From Mycolicibacterium moriokaense (GTDB lineage Bacteria; Actinomycetota; Actinomycetes; Mycobacteriales; Mycobacteriaceae): a DNA stretch of 64,000 nucleotides. The notes below the pieces were generated by a model. It ran no database searches. It saw nothing but the letters and a program-made list of their open reading frames with translations, and had not been told where the DNA came from. The position numbers and the translations under genes are program-made. Below, one piece after another: positions 36,106 to 45,360 of the stretch; the stretch's first letter is position 1; each line of letters begins with the position of its first letter. Location: assembly GCF_003201655.1 (NCBI RefSeq), contig NZ_QJJU01000002.1, positions 186,001-250,000 of the forward strand, in the 5' to 3' direction.

Positions 36106-37195
36106 CACGATTGCCAACGATTGGGCGCCGAAGACACTCGAAGCCTGGCGATTCGTGCAGCAGATGCTGGCCGATGTCACCCAGACCGTCACCGACGACG
36201 CATCCGATGAGCGCGAACTGCTCGACGGCCTGCGGGTCATCGCCAAGGTGACCGGCCTGTGTTCGGAGCTGTCCGTCGAGGCCGACACGGAGCGGCCGCG
36301 CTTCTTCGACATGTGCTCCCCCACGCGGATGATCGGCGGCCCGAACCCCGACGGCAGATATCTGCTGGCGATGATCCGCGGTGACCGCACCTACCGGGTC
36401 ACCGGGACCCGCGGCACCACCGCCTACCTCGGATTCCAGGTGCTCGCGGGGACCGGCCTGACGCCGCGACGGATGGCCGGCTACCTCAGCGACACCGACC
36501 TCAAACTCGACTCCGGATCGTTCGCACTCGTGTTCTCGGCAACCGAGCCGTCGACGGAGAGCCTCGGCAACGCGCAGTGGGTGCCCATCCCCGCCGACGC
36601 ATCGTCGATCGTCGTGCGCGAGTACGTCGGTGACGCGGACACCGAAGAGCCCGCGACGATGGACATCGATTGCGCCGACGCCGATCCGCTCCAGCCGATC
36701 ACGGACGCCGAGGCAGCCGACCAGTTCACCGCGATGGCATGGACGATCGTCAAGCTGACCACGCTGCACCGCACCATCAAGCCCGAGCTGCTGACTCAGC
36801 CCAACACGCTGCTGACCGCGGAGGCAGCCGAACTGGGCAGCGCCGACACCACACCCGACAACCTGTACATGATCGGCACATTCGCACTTGAACCCGATGA
36901 GTCACTTGTGCTGGAGTTCAGCCCGCCCGACACCCGGTACTGGAACGTCACCCTTGAGAACATCTGGCACGAATGCCTCGAGCCGCGGCACCGGCACAGC
37001 TCCGTCACCAACAAGGGGTTCCGCCCAGACTCCGACGGCATTGCGCGAATCGCCATCGGCGCCAAGGACTTCGGACACTGTCACTGGCTGGACACCGGCG
37101 GCAGACGTCGCGGCTTCGTAGTGCTGCGCTGGCTCGACAACCCCGAAGCACCTGCTCTGCGCACGACGGTCCTGCGAGGAGCGGCGAGGCCGTGA
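36101..37195 (+). CDS. DUF1214-domain protein
   Basis: From ATG 36101 (MDTIANDWAPKTLEAW) the product has 364 residues; a second in-frame ATG at 36080 lies within the same palindrome. The C-terminal WTIVKLTTLHRTI... LEPDESLVLEFSPPDTRYWN, TLENIWHECLEPRH is the DUF1214 pattern seen in proteins often near sterol, aromatic or sulfur-metabolism genes. The N-terminal half is family-typical (MIRGDRTYRVTGTRGTTAYL). Function is unknown. Its stop overlaps the sulfotransferase start as GTGA, so they are an operon under the TetR palindrome. Confidence 0.7.
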   Translation: MDTIANDWAPKTLEAWRFVQQMLADVTQTVTDDASDERELLDGLRVIAKVTGLCSELSVEADTERPRFFDMCSPTRMIGGPNPDGRYLLAMIRGDRTYRVTGTRGTTAYLGFQVLAGTGLTPRRMAGYLSDTDLKLDSGSFALVFSATEPSTESLGNAQWVPIPADASSIVVREYVGDADTEEPATMDIDCADADPLQPITDAEAADQFTAMAWTIVKLTTLHRTIKPELLTQPNTLLTAEAAELGSADTTPDNLYMIGTFALEPDESLVLEFSPPDTRYWNVTLENIWHECLEPRHRHSSVTNKGFRPDSDGIARIAIGAKDFGHCHWLDTGGRRRGFVVLRWLDNPEAPALRTTVLRGAARP

Positions 37196-38367
37196 AAGCC
37201 GAACGGTTTCAACCCGACCGGCTGATCGAGCAGGCCTGCGAGTTGGCAGGAAGCGATGACTTCGGCGACGACGACACCTGGCGCGAGGGTCTGGGACTGC
37301 TATGCGATGACCTGGCATCCGAGGCCAGGCTCAACGATCTGGGCGTCGAGATCGCGGTTCTGGACGTCGTCCGCCCGCTGACGATCCGACTTCAGATCCT
37401 CAAGTGGCGCAAGGAGAATCCCGCGGTAGCGACGCAACCCGTTGCCCGGCCGATCTTCATCGTGGGACAGCCACGCACCGGGACCACGATCCTGTTTGAC
37501 TTGCTCGCCCAGGATCCCGCCCTTCGGCCACCGCTGACCTGGGAGGTGGACAACCCCTTACCGCTGCCGCGGCCCGACACCTACGACACCGACCCTCGGA
37601 TCGCCGAAACCCAGGCAAATCTTGAGCTGTCCGAGCAGATCGTCCCTGGCCTGATGACGTGGCATCCGATGGGGGCGTTGGTCGGTCAGGAATGTGTTCG
37701 CATCACCGCGGGCCAGTTCTGCAGCATGATCTTCTCGGTGCAGTACCGGCTGCCAGGCTATTACCGGTGGCTGCTGTACGACGCCGACCACCATCCGGCC
37801 TATCGGTATCACCGAATGTTTTTGCAGCACTTGCAGTCAGGGGTTCCGGGTGGTACCTGTTGCTGGCTTCTGAAGTCCCCTGCACACCTATGGCATCTCG
37901 ACGCGCTGGTGGCCGAGTACCCCGACGCGCTGATCGTTCAGACCCATCGCGACCCGCTGAACGTGATCTCGTCGATCAGCGCTCTCACCCACCATCTGCG
38001 CCAACTGGCCTCGGACGAAAGCTCGATCGTCGATTGCGCGGCGCAGTCCTGTGAGGAGATCGTCGTCGGCCTCGAGCGCGGCATGAAGCTACGCGATTCG
38101 ATGACCGCACAACGGGTGGTCGACGTGCAGTTCGCCGACTTCATCCGCGATCCCTTCGCCACGATCCGGACTCTGTATGCCGAACTCGACCGCGACCTCG
38201 AGCCCGTCGCCGAGCAGAACATGCGGGCGTTCCTGGCCGCCCATCCCGGTGACGGCGGCGGCGGGCGATACACGTGGGCGGACACCGGACTTGACGCCGA
38301 CGCGGTACGCGATCAGGTCAGCGCGTATCAGCAGCGCTACGGCGTGCCGACCGAGCCGCTCAAGTAG
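37192..38367 (+). CDS. Sulfotransferase-family protein (PAPS-dependent)
   Basis: The 391-residue protein begins at GTG 37192 overlapping the DUF1214 stop. The PAPS 5'-phosphosulfate loop is PIFIVGQPRTGTTIL (about residues 87-101) and LLKSPAHLWHLDALVAEYPDALIVQTHRDP carries the 3'-phosphate-binding segment (about 222-251, Arg/Ser). Conserved Sulfotransferase_3 features (QFADFIRDPFATIRTLYAEL) are present. It would transfer sulfate to a hydroxyl of a lipid or sterol-like acceptor; the acceptor is not evident. Its end overlaps the convergent DUF1707 gene by 8 bases. Confidence 0.78.
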   Translation: MKAERFQPDRLIEQACELAGSDDFGDDDTWREGLGLLCDDLASEARLNDLGVEIAVLDVVRPLTIRLQILKWRKENPAVATQPVARPIFIVGQPRTGTTILFDLLAQDPALRPPLTWEVDNPLPLPRPDTYDTDPRIAETQANLELSEQIVPGLMTWHPMGALVGQECVRITAGQFCSMIFSVQYRLPGYYRWLLYDADHHPAYRYHRMFLQHLQSGVPGGTCCWLLKSPAHLWHLDALVAEYPDALIVQTHRDPLNVISSISALTHHLRQLASDESSIVDCAAQSCEEIVVGLERGMKLRDSMTAQRVVDVQFADFIRDPFATIRTLYAELDRDLEPVAEQNMRAFLAAHPGDGGGGRYTWADTGLDADAVRDQVSAYQQRYGVPTEPLK

Positions 38368-38941
38368 CGCGGCCGAACCGCCACGACCGTCGCGGGCCTC
38401 GAATCGCGACCGATCCGCACACCACCTTGCCGGTGAGGATGACGTGTGGTGTGCCCTCGGCGGGTGCTTCCTTGCGGTGGTCGTGCGCGCTGCCGACGAT
38501 GACCTCGACGTCGTCGATCGACGCGCTGGCGCCGTCGGGCAGCCGAAGGTCCAGCCCGCCGAACTTCATGTCGAGTTCGACGACCACCATCGGACCCGCG
38601 AACCGCGCCCGCGTGAGGTCCAGCTCGACGGAACCCATCCGCCGGTGCAGGGCGAGCCGTGTCGGAACGATCCACTCGCCCTGACGCTTTAATGAGCCGA
38701 GCACCCCGCGAAGTTCCACCCGATCGGTGGCCGAGGTGACGATCGCGCCAGGTCCCGGCAAATCGCCGACGAGCGCGTCCAGATCGGAGTGCAGCCTGGC
38801 CTGCGACACCATCGCCGAGCGTTCCTCGAACTCGCCGATGTCGATCAGCCCGAGCGCGACGGCATTGTGCAGCCGCCGCAGCGTGCCGTTGCGGTCGGCG
38901 TCCGAGACGCGCATCGCGGGTTCGTGGTTGATACCTGTCAT
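38360..38941 (-). CDS. DUF1707 domain protein
   Basis: The 193-residue product starts with the DUF1707 pattern (MRVSDADRNGTLRRLHNAVA, LGLIDIGEFEERSAMVSQAR), a helical SHOCT-like segment found in many actinobacterial proteins. The rest (GVLGSLKRQGEWIVPTRLAL, GSVELDLTRARFAGPMVVVEL, DMKFGGLDLRLPDGASASID) resembles cell-wall-active-antibiotic-response (LiaF-like) beta-rich domains. Its function is unknown. No transmembrane helix is evident. The upstream gene is a lipoprotein ending at 38967, 25 bases away. Confidence 0.7.
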   Translation of the reverse strand: MTGINHEPAMRVSDADRNGTLRRLHNAVALGLIDIGEFEERSAMVSQARLHSDLDALVGDLPGPGAIVTSATDRVELRGVLGSLKRQGEWIVPTRLALHRRMGSVELDLTRARFAGPMVVVELDMKFGGLDLRLPDGASASIDDVEVIVGSAHDHRKEAPAEGTPHVILTGKVVCGSVAIRGPRRSWRFGRAT

Positions 38942-38966
38942 AGCTCTCTAGCGGACAGGTTACCGG

Positions 38967-39437
38967 TCAGCGGACGCTCAAGACCTTCACGGTTGCCCCG
39001 GTGGAATACGCCTGGTCATGGACTTCGACAGCACCCGCCAGTGTGCCGACCGGCACGTCGAACGCGCATCGTATGTCGACCTGCTTGCCCGGCTTGATGT
39101 CCATCGGGTCGTCACCCGCGCCGACGGGCATTGCGTCGACGTAGGTCTTTCCCCTCAAGTCTGTGAGCACCTGGTTCTGGCAGTACACCGTTCGCATACC
39201 GTCGCCGATGTTCTTGACCGTCATGCTGACAACGACGAACGTGCCTTGCGCAGTCCGGTAACCGATCTTCGGCTGGGCCAACTCGACCCGTGTGACGGTG
39301 AAAGCCAACCCGCCGTCGTGAACCTCTTCATTGAGTGCGGCAGTCGGAGGCGAGCCGGGTGATGGTCGCTGCTCCTGGCCGAGGCAGCCCGTCACCAAGA
39401 CCGCGGTTGCGAGCGCACTGACCGCGATTGAACGCAC
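38967..39437 (-). CDS. DUF4352-type exported lipoprotein
   Basis: The product is a 156-residue lipoprotein with signal peptide MRSIAVSALATAVLVTGC and lipobox LVTGC (Cys18), followed by a beta-sandwich resembling DUF4352 (AFTVTRVELAQPKIGYRTAQ, FVVVSMTVKNIGDGMRTVYC, KPGKQVDIRCAFDVPVG). Two internal Cys may form a disulfide. Such domains occur in exported immunoglobulin-like proteins; the role is unknown. The GTG start lies 2 bases after the stop of the penicillin-binding lipoprotein, so they are co-transcribed. Confidence 0.75.
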   Translation of the reverse strand: MRSIAVSALATAVLVTGCLGQEQRPSPGSPPTAALNEEVHDGGLAFTVTRVELAQPKIGYRTAQGTFVVVSMTVKNIGDGMRTVYCQNQVLTDLRGKTYVDAMPVGAGDDPMDIKPGKQVDIRCAFDVPVGTLAGAVEVHDQAYSTGATVKVLSVR

Positions 39438-39441
39438 CGCC

Positions 39442-41256
39442 TCACGCCAGATAGTCGGGCGGCAGCTGATCGAACATCCCCTTGAGCATCCGCACCGCGT
39501 ACTCCGAACTGCCGCCCCCGACGATCAGCGCGGCGAACGCCATGTCCCCGCGGTAGCCCGCGAACCACGCGTGCGATCCGCCGTTGAATTCGGCCTCGCC
39601 CGTCTTGCCGCGCACCTCACCCGAACCGTTGAGGTCCTTGGCGGTGCCGTTGGTGACGACCAGCCGCATCATCGGCCGCAGCGCGTCGAGCATTTTCGGC
39701 GTGATCGGTGCGCTGTCCCCGGTGATCACCGTCTGGCGGCCCTCAATCAGTTGCGGCACAGGCGTTTTCCCTGCCGCGACCGTCGCCGCGGCCAGCGCCA
39801 TCCCGAACGGGCTGACCAACACCTTGCCCTGGCCGAAACCGTCCTCGGTGCGCTCTGCAAGGTTCACCGTCGGCGGCACCGAGCCGGACACCGTGGTGAT
39901 GCCCTTGATCTGGTAGTCCGGGCCGATCCCGTACTGGGCGGCGGCCGTCGTGAGCGCGCGCGCCGGCATCCTGCTGGCGAGCTCGGCGAAGGTGGTGTTG
40001 CACGAACTGGCGAATGCGCGCGACATCGGCACCGTGCCGAGGTCGAACCCGCCGTAGTTGGGGATGGTGCGGTGCCCGATGTCTATCGTGCCGGGGCAGG
40101 CGAGAAGCGTGTTCGGCGTCGCCATGTCACGGTCGATGGCCGCGCCTGCGGTGATGATCTTGAACGTCGACCCAGGCGGATACAGACCGGTGGTGGCAAG
40201 CGGGCCCTCGCTGTCGGCGGCCGCGTTCTGCGCGACGGCCAGGATCTCCCCCGTCGACGGCTTGATCACCACGATCATTGCCTTCTTGCCGGTGGTGTTG
40301 ACCGCACCCTGCGCCGCGTTCTGCACCGCTCGATCAAGGCTGATGCTCACCGAAGGCGCTGGAGCGCCCTGCACTTCGTTGAGCACGGCGACGTCGGCAC
40401 CGTTCTGATTGACGCTGACCACGCGCCAGCCCGCCTCGCCGTCGAGGTCGTCGACGACCGCCTTCTTGATCTGGCTGACGATGTCGGGCGCGAACGAATC
40501 GTCCGTCGGCAGCAGTTCGGCCTGCGGTGTGACCACGACGCCTGGCAGTGCCCCGATGGCCCCGGCCACCCGGTCGCGATCGGACTGGCGAAGCGTGATC
40601 AGGCTCAGCGGGTCCTTCGACGAGCTGGCTTGCTCGGCGAGCCGCTGCGCATCCAGGGTGTTGTCGAACGGTCGCAGCGCATCAACCACGGCCCTTGCGG
40701 TGGGCATCAACGCGCCACCTGCCGACTTCGCGTCCAGCGTGAAGTGATACAGGTTGGCTGGCACCAGCACGTCGGTGCCGCCGCGTTCGTTGACCGACGC
40801 CCGCCGCGGCATGTCGGCGCGCAGCGCGAAGGTCTGGTGCTCGCCGAGCCTCGGGTGCAATCCCGTTGCACTCCAGCGGACCTCCCAGCGGCCCTCCTCG
40901 CGGACCATGTTCAGTTGCCCGTCGTAGGTCCAGGTCCGGTTCTTCGGCAGATGCCAGGTGTAGCGGTACGTGATGCTGCCGGTGTCCTCGGAGTACTTCG
41001 AGCCCACGATCTGCGCGTCCAACCGCACGGCCTGCAGCCCGGCCCACGCCTCATTGAGGGCCGCCCTGGCATCGGCCGGCTTGTCGCTGAGCTCGGCGGC
41101 AGCCCCGGTGTCACCGGTGGCCAGCGCGGCGAAGAACTTCTCGGCGACCGGTTCGGGTCCGTTCGGCTTCGGGGTGCACGCTGTGACGTTGACGAGCATC
41201 GCTACCACCGCAGCGACCGTGAGGATCGCTCCCACACGCGAAACTAGAGTTGCCAT
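39442..41256 (-). CDS. Penicillin-binding lipoprotein (class B transpeptidase)
   Basis: The 604-residue protein has a signal peptide with lipobox NVTAC (Cys27), an NTF2-like MecA N-terminal domain (about residues 33-145), a dimerisation domain, and a transpeptidase domain with SxxK at S363-TFK, SxN at SCN 418-420 and KTG at 551-553. All three catalytic motifs are intact, so it should cross-link peptidoglycan outside the membrane and be a beta-lactam target. It corresponds to Rv2864c. It is followed by the DUF4352 lipoprotein in the same direction. Confidence 0.9.
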   Translation of the reverse strand: MATLVSRVGAILTVAAVVAMLVNVTACTPKPNGPEPVAEKFFAALATGDTGAAAELSDKPADARAALNEAWAGLQAVRLDAQIVGSKYSEDTGSITYRYTWHLPKNRTWTYDGQLNMVREEGRWEVRWSATGLHPRLGEHQTFALRADMPRRASVNERGGTDVLVPANLYHFTLDAKSAGGALMPTARAVVDALRPFDNTLDAQRLAEQASSSKDPLSLITLRQSDRDRVAGAIGALPGVVVTPQAELLPTDDSFAPDIVSQIKKAVVDDLDGEAGWRVVSVNQNGADVAVLNEVQGAPAPSVSISLDRAVQNAAQGAVNTTGKKAMIVVIKPSTGEILAVAQNAAADSEGPLATTGLYPPGSTFKIITAGAAIDRDMATPNTLLACPGTIDIGHRTIPNYGGFDLGTVPMSRAFASSCNTTFAELASRMPARALTTAAAQYGIGPDYQIKGITTVSGSVPPTVNLAERTEDGFGQGKVLVSPFGMALAAATVAAGKTPVPQLIEGRQTVITGDSAPITPKMLDALRPMMRLVVTNGTAKDLNGSGEVRGKTGEAEFNGGSHAWFAGYRGDMAFAALIVGGGSSEYAVRMLKGMFDQLPPDYLA

Positions 41257-41322
41257 TGGGGCAGATGTTACGAACCCGAGACCTTTACCTCGGGGAGGCG
41301 CACCGACGTCCGCTCTCGCGAA

Positions 41323-41994
41323 TTACGCCCCGAAGGGCCCCGCCGCGGGTGCTCGCACCACCAGTGGCACCGCGGGGAAGTACGCCGCCATCTCCGAGCG
41401 TGACTTGCGGAGCGCCGCCGTGCCGTAACCCTGCTTGCGGTAGTCCGGGTGTATCCAAATCCGAACATTCACCTCGCCGCCGGACAGCTCGCCGAACACC
41501 ATGCCGATCTTCGCCGCTCCATCGAGTGCGACCAGCCACGCGGCCTCTTCGGCGTCGACCCGCCTGACCGCGGCGCGGATCTCGTCGTCGAGGTCACCAG
41601 CGGGCGCACCCGAGCCGTCCCCGGCTGCATGCACGTCGTCGGTGCGCGCCGCGAAGATATCGCGATCCTTGTCGGCGGCGAAGGGCCGCAGCATCAGGTT
41701 CTGTCCAGACCTGGCCGACTGCTCACCCATCGTGAAGCTCAATTGATTGTTCAGATCCTCGAGTTCTGCGGCGATCCTGCGCCGCGAGACCTTGGTGAGT
41801 CGGTCGAACGACAACCGCAGCACCGCATCGCTGCTCGCCTCGGACGTGCCGAGCATCGCGGCAATGGCCAAGACGGCCGCGTCGTAGTCCTCGGAGTCAA
41901 CTATGGCGTCGAGCAGCTCGTGGCGCCGTTCGAGGGCGCGCACCAATGCGTCGGCGATCTCCCTGCGTGCCACTGCGCGGTCATGGTCGGTCAT
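41323..41994 (-). CDS. GNAT protein with N-terminal GyrA-like helical segment
   Basis: The ATG at 41994 (MTDHDRAVARRE) gives 223 residues. Residues about 18-84 (LERRHELLDAIVDS, LRLSFDRLTKVSRRRIAAEL) have the spacing of the GyrA/ParC coiled-coil segment that ends in LRLxRLTxLExxKIxxE. The second part (about 100-223) is a GNAT acetyltransferase with acetyl-CoA loop IHPDYRKQGYGTAALRKS (about 181-198). The combination is unusual. I cannot name a substrate. It is the last gene of the dxr-rip1-ispG run, 40 bases after another GNAT gene. Confidence 0.65.
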   Translation of the reverse strand: MTDHDRAVARREIADALVRALERRHELLDAIVDSEDYDAAVLAIAAMLGTSEASSDAVLRLSFDRLTKVSRRRIAAELEDLNNQLSFTMGEQSARSGQNLMLRPFAADKDRDIFAARTDDVHAAGDGSGAPAGDLDDEIRAAVRRVDAEEAAWLVALDGAAKIGMVFGELSGGEVNVRIWIHPDYRKQGYGTAALRKSRSEMAAYFPAVPLVVRAPAAGPFGA

Positions 41995-42034
41995 GAGTTG
42001 CAGCGTAATCAGCCGCCGACCCGCCGCTGGAAAA

Positions 42035-42889
42035 TCAGTCGAGAAGGACCGTCGCAAATGTGCCGACCGGGGTGAAACCGATGCGGGCGTACGTGGCGCG
42101 GGCGACGGTGTTGAAGTCGTTGACGTACAGGCTCGCGGTGCGGCCGCTACGCACCACGGCCGACGCGAGCGTCGCGGTGCCAGCGGTGCCAAGGCCTTGG
42201 CCGCGCCAATCGGGGTGCACCCATACGCCCTGGATCTGGCCGACCGACGGCGACTGCGAGCCGACCTCGGCCTTGAAGACCACCTGGCCACGCTCGAAGC
42301 GGGCCCATGCCCGGCCCGCGGCAATCAGCCCGGCGACCCGCCGCCGGTAGCCGCGCCCGCCGTCGCCGAGTCGGGGATCGACACCGACCTCGCCGATGAA
42401 CATGTCGATGGCCGCCACCAGATATGCGTCGAGTTCGTCGATGCGGACCGGGCGCACGGCCGGGTCGATCGGCGATTGCGGCGCCGTGCTCAACGCCATC
42501 AGCGGCTGTTGCTCACGCACGTCGCGCGCCGGGCCCCAGGCGTGCTCGAGGCGCCGCCACATCGGCATCACGAATTCGGCGCGGCCGACCAATGACGAGC
42601 AACGCCGCGCGGCGCTCATCGCCTTGTCCGCGAACGCATTCAGATCTTGAAGGTCGCCGCGCAAAGGGATCAGGTTCGCGCCCGCGTAACACAGCGATTC
42701 GGCGGCCCGCCGCCGCGTCCACAGCTCACCGCCAATCGCGGACGGCTCGATGCCGTGCTCTGCGACCCTCGAGGCCACCATGCAGGAACCGACGGGATCC
42801 TCGTCGAGCACCCGGTGCACCGCCGCCGCGTCACGCACCACCGACACCCGTCGCTCATCGACGAGGCGAAAAAGGGGAGGAGCCGACAT
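42035..42889 (-). CDS. GNAT-family acetyltransferase (Rv2867c-like)
   Basis: The product of 284 residues starts at ATG 42889 (MSAPPLFRLVDERR) and is a two-part protein. The N-terminal half (DUF4081-like; CMVASRVAEHGIEPSAIGGE) precedes a GNAT domain with GVWVHPDWRGQGLGTAGTAT (acetyl-CoA loop, about residues 216-235) and YVNDFNTVARATYARIGFTP. It corresponds to Rv2867c, which always lies next to ispG in mycobacteria. Substrate unknown. The gap after the ispG stop (56 bases) holds a GC hairpin, so expression may be attenuated relative to ispG. Confidence 0.8.
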   Translation of the reverse strand: MSAPPLFRLVDERRVSVVRDAAAVHRVLDEDPVGSCMVASRVAEHGIEPSAIGGELWTRRRAAESLCYAGANLIPLRGDLQDLNAFADKAMSAARRCSSLVGRAEFVMPMWRRLEHAWGPARDVREQQPLMALSTAPQSPIDPAVRPVRIDELDAYLVAAIDMFIGEVGVDPRLGDGGRGYRRRVAGLIAAGRAWARFERGQVVFKAEVGSQSPSVGQIQGVWVHPDWRGQGLGTAGTATLASAVVRSGRTASLYVNDFNTVARATYARIGFTPVGTFATVLLD

Positions 42890-42920
42890 GGAGACTCTTT
42901 CTGCGGATCCCGGGCGGGCG

Positions 42921-42942
42921 GTGACCCCCCTCACAGGGTCAC
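42921..42942. terminator. GC hairpin just after ispG
   Basis: GTGACCC-CCCTCACA-GGGTCAC is a perfect 7-base stem starting 3 bases after the ispG stop on the minus strand. No T-run follows, so it is a weak terminator or attenuator rather than a classical one. Partial read-through to the GNAT gene is likely. Confidence 0.4.
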
Positions 42943-42945
42943 GAC

Positions 42946-44121
42946 CTAGCTTACGGTCACAATCGGTGAACCGCTGGCATCATCGGAACCGCGCTCAGAT
43001 TCATGTTCGCTGGCGATTCGCATGGCCTCTTCGATCAGAGTCTCTACGATCTGCGACTCCGGCACCGTCTTGATGACCTCGCCCTTGACGAAGATCTGGC
43101 CCTTGCCGTTTCCTGACGCGACACCGAGGTCGGCCTCGCGCGCCTCACCCGGACCGTTCACGACGCAGCCCATCACCGCGACGCGCAATGGGAAATCCAG
43201 CCCCTCCAGCCCGGCGGTGACGGCGTTGGCCAGGGTGTAGACGTCGACCTGCGCGCGTCCGCACGACGGGCAGGACACGATCTCGAGTCCACGGGGCCGC
43301 AGGTTAAGCGATTCCAGGATCTGGGTGCCGACCTTGACCTCTTCGATGGGCGGCGCCGACAGCGATACCCGGATCGTGTCGCCAATGCCCTTCGACAACA
43401 ACGCTCCGAACGCGACCGCGGACTTGATCGTGCCCTGGAACGCCGGGCCTGCCTCGGTCACTCCGAGGTGCAACGGGTAGTCGCACTGCGCGGCCAACAA
43501 TTCGTAGGCGGCGACCATGACGACCGGGTCGTTGTGCTTGACGCTGATCTTGATATCGCCGAAGCCGTGCTCCTCGAACAGCGACGCCTCCCACAGCGCG
43601 CTTTCGACAAGCGCCTCGGGGGTCGCCTTGCCGTACTTGTCCATCATTCGCTTGTCCAGCGAGCCGGCGTTGACGCCGATGCGGATCGGGATGCCTGCGG
43701 CACCGGCGGCCTTGGCCACCTCTTTCACCCGGCCGTCGAATTCCTTGATATTGCCCGGATTAACGCGCACCGCGGCACAGCCGGCGTCGATCGCCGCGAA
43801 GATGTACTTGGGCTGAAAGTGGATATCGGCGATCACCGGGAGCTGGCTGTGCCTGGCGATCTCGGGCAGCGCGTCGGCGTCCTCCTGGCGCGGGCAGGCC
43901 ACCCGGACGATGTCGCAGCCGGTCGCGGTGAGCTCGGCGATCTGCTGCAGCGTCGAATTCACGTCGTGCGTCTTGGTGGTGGTCATCGATTGCACCGCGA
44001 CGGGATAGTCGCTGCCGACGCCGACGTCGCCGACCATCAGCTGACGGGTCTTGCGCCGCGGAGCCAACGTCGGTGCGGGCGGTACCGGCATACCTAGCCC
44101 GATCGTGGGGCCGGTGGTCAT
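42946..44121 (-). CDS. ispG: 4-hydroxy-3-methylbut-2-enyl diphosphate synthase IspG (GcpE)
   Basis: The 391-residue protein is typical of bacterial Isp[21 protein letters not shown] (about residues 45-64), a TIM barrel with VRVNPGNIK, and the [4Fe-4S] cysteines in [10 protein letters not shown] and [11 protein letters not shown] near the C-terminus. It converts MEcPP to HMBPP in the MEP pathway using reduced ferredoxin/flavodoxin. The ATG at 44121 has GGAGAC upstream and lies 9 bases after the rip1 stop. It is the third gene of dxr-rip1-ispG. Confidence 0.95.
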   Translation of the reverse strand: MTTGPTIGLGMPVPPAPTLAPRRKTRQLMVGDVGVGSDYPVAVQSMTTTKTHDVNSTLQQIAELTATGCDIVRVACPRQEDADALPEIARHSQLPVIADIHFQPKYIFAAIDAGCAAVRVNPGNIKEFDGRVKEVAKAAGAAGIPIRIGVNAGSLDKRMMDKYGKATPEALVESALWEASLFEEHGFGDIKISVKHNDPVVMVAAYELLAAQCDYPLHLGVTEAGPAFQGTIKSAVAFGALLSKGIGDTIRVSLSAPPIEEVKVGTQILESLNLRPRGLEIVSCPSCGRAQVDVYTLANAVTAGLEGLDFPLRVAVMGCVVNGPGEAREADLGVASGNGKGQIFVKGEVIKTVPESQIVETLIEEAMRIASEHESERGSDDASGSPIVTVS

Positions 44122-44130
44122 CGGTGTCTC

Positions 44131-45360
44131 CTATTGGAACGGTCTGAGCGGGTTGACGAAGTCAGCGGTCACCGTAAGCGCCATATAGCCGACGACCACG
44201 ATCAACATGAGGTAGGTGGCTGGCATGAGCTTGAGGTAGTTCACCGGCGCCGCGGCGACCATGCCGCGCGTCTTCCGGATCATATTGCGAATCTTCTCGA
44301 ACAACGCAATCGCGATGTGGCCGCCGTCGAACGGCAGCAGCGGTATCAGGTTGATCGCGCCGAGCACGAAGTTCAGCTGGGCCAGGAAGAACCAGAACGC
44401 CATGAAGTACCCGTGTTCGAACGCGTCACCGCCGATGATCGACGCGCCAACGACGCTGATCGGTGTCTCCGGATCGCGTTCGCCGCCGCCGATGGAGTGC
44501 ACGAGCGCGCCGATCTTGGTGGGGATCTTCGCCAGCGACTTGCCCAGTTCGACGGCGAGGTCACCGGTGAACGCAACGGTGCCCGGTATCGCGGTCAATG
44601 GGTTGTACTGCGCGTACTTGACGGCCCCGAATTCGGCGGCGGAGATACCGACTGCGGCGACCGTGGACGGAGCCTGCGCCGTGTCGGAGGTGAAACGTTG
44701 GGTCTGCGTGACGTCGACCATCATGCTGATCCGGGTTCCATCGCGCTCGACAACAAACTGCGTCGGCCCGGTCAGCTTGCGCACCGCGGCGACCATCTCG
44801 TCGGGGTTGTGCACTTCGGTGTCGCCGACCTTGACGATGATGTCGCCTGCCTTGATACCCGCAGCAGCCGCCGGTCCCTCCCCCACGCACTTGGCCATCT
44901 GTCCCTTGCTGAGTTCAGGTGCGACGCAAGAGGTTTCGCTGACATAGGCGGCGGGGTGTGGATGCAGGTTCGGAAGTCCCCAGGTCAATGCCATCGCGTA
45001 AAGCAGTGCGAAACCGATGACGAAGTTCATCGCAGGTCCTGCGAAAAGCACCAGCACCCGCTTCCAGGTTTTCTGCCGATACATCGCGTAGCGCTGGTCC
45101 TCGGGTGCGATCTCATCGATCGCCGTCATGCCCGCGATGTCGCAGAAGCCGCCAAGCGGGACCGCCTTGAGGCCGTATTCGGTGTAGCCGAGCTTGTTCG
45201 GCCGACGCGTCGACCACAGCGTGGGGCCGAAGCCGATGAAGTAGCGGCGCACCTTCATCCCGGTCGCGCGCGCCGCCCACATGTGCCCGCATTCGTGCAG
45301 CGCCACCGACACCAGGATGCAGAGCGCGAAAAACGCGACGCCGATGATCCACATCATCAT
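44131..45360 (-). CDS. rip1: Rip1, site-2 intramembrane zinc metalloprotease
   Basis: The 409-residue S2P protease has the HExxH zinc site HECGH in the first transmembrane helix (about residues 22-26) and the second metal motif [16 protein letters not shown] near the C-terminus, with a PDZ domain between ([20 protein letters not shown]). It cleaves anti-sigma factors (RskA, RslA, RsmA in M. tuberculosis) within the membrane. A link to a SigK-like promoter 1.3 kb away is notable. Several ATGs in tandem (45360, 45357, 45354) are alternative starts; the first overlaps the dxr stop. Confidence 0.92.
   Translation of the reverse strand: MMMWIIGVAFFALCILVSVALHECGHMWAARATGMKVRRYFIGFGPTLWSTRRPNKLGYTEYGLKAVPLGGFCDIAGMTAIDEIAPEDQRYAMYRQKTWKRVLVLFAGPAMNFVIGFALLYAMALTWGLPNLHPHPAAYVSETSCVAPELSKGQMAKCVGEGPAAAAGIKAGDIIVKVGDTEVHNPDEMVAAVRKLTGPTQFVVERDGTRISMMVDVTQTQRFTSDTAQAPSTVAAVGISAAEFGAVKYAQYNPLTAIPGTVAFTGDLAVELGKSLAKIPTKIGALVHSIGGGERDPETPISVVGASIIGGDAFEHGYFMAFWFFLAQLNFVLGAINLIPLLPFDGGHIAIALFEKIRNMIRKTRGMVAAAPVNYLKLMPATYLMLIVVVGYMALTVTADFVNPLRPFQ

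Noticed and set aside
39331..41247. A 638-codon open frame on the plus strand opposite the penicillin-binding lipoprotein gene
   Set aside because: The minus-strand protein has lipobox, SxxK, SxN and KTG motifs. The plus-strand translation is Arg/His/Asp-rich with no recognisable domain, as expected for a shadow frame in high-GC DNA.
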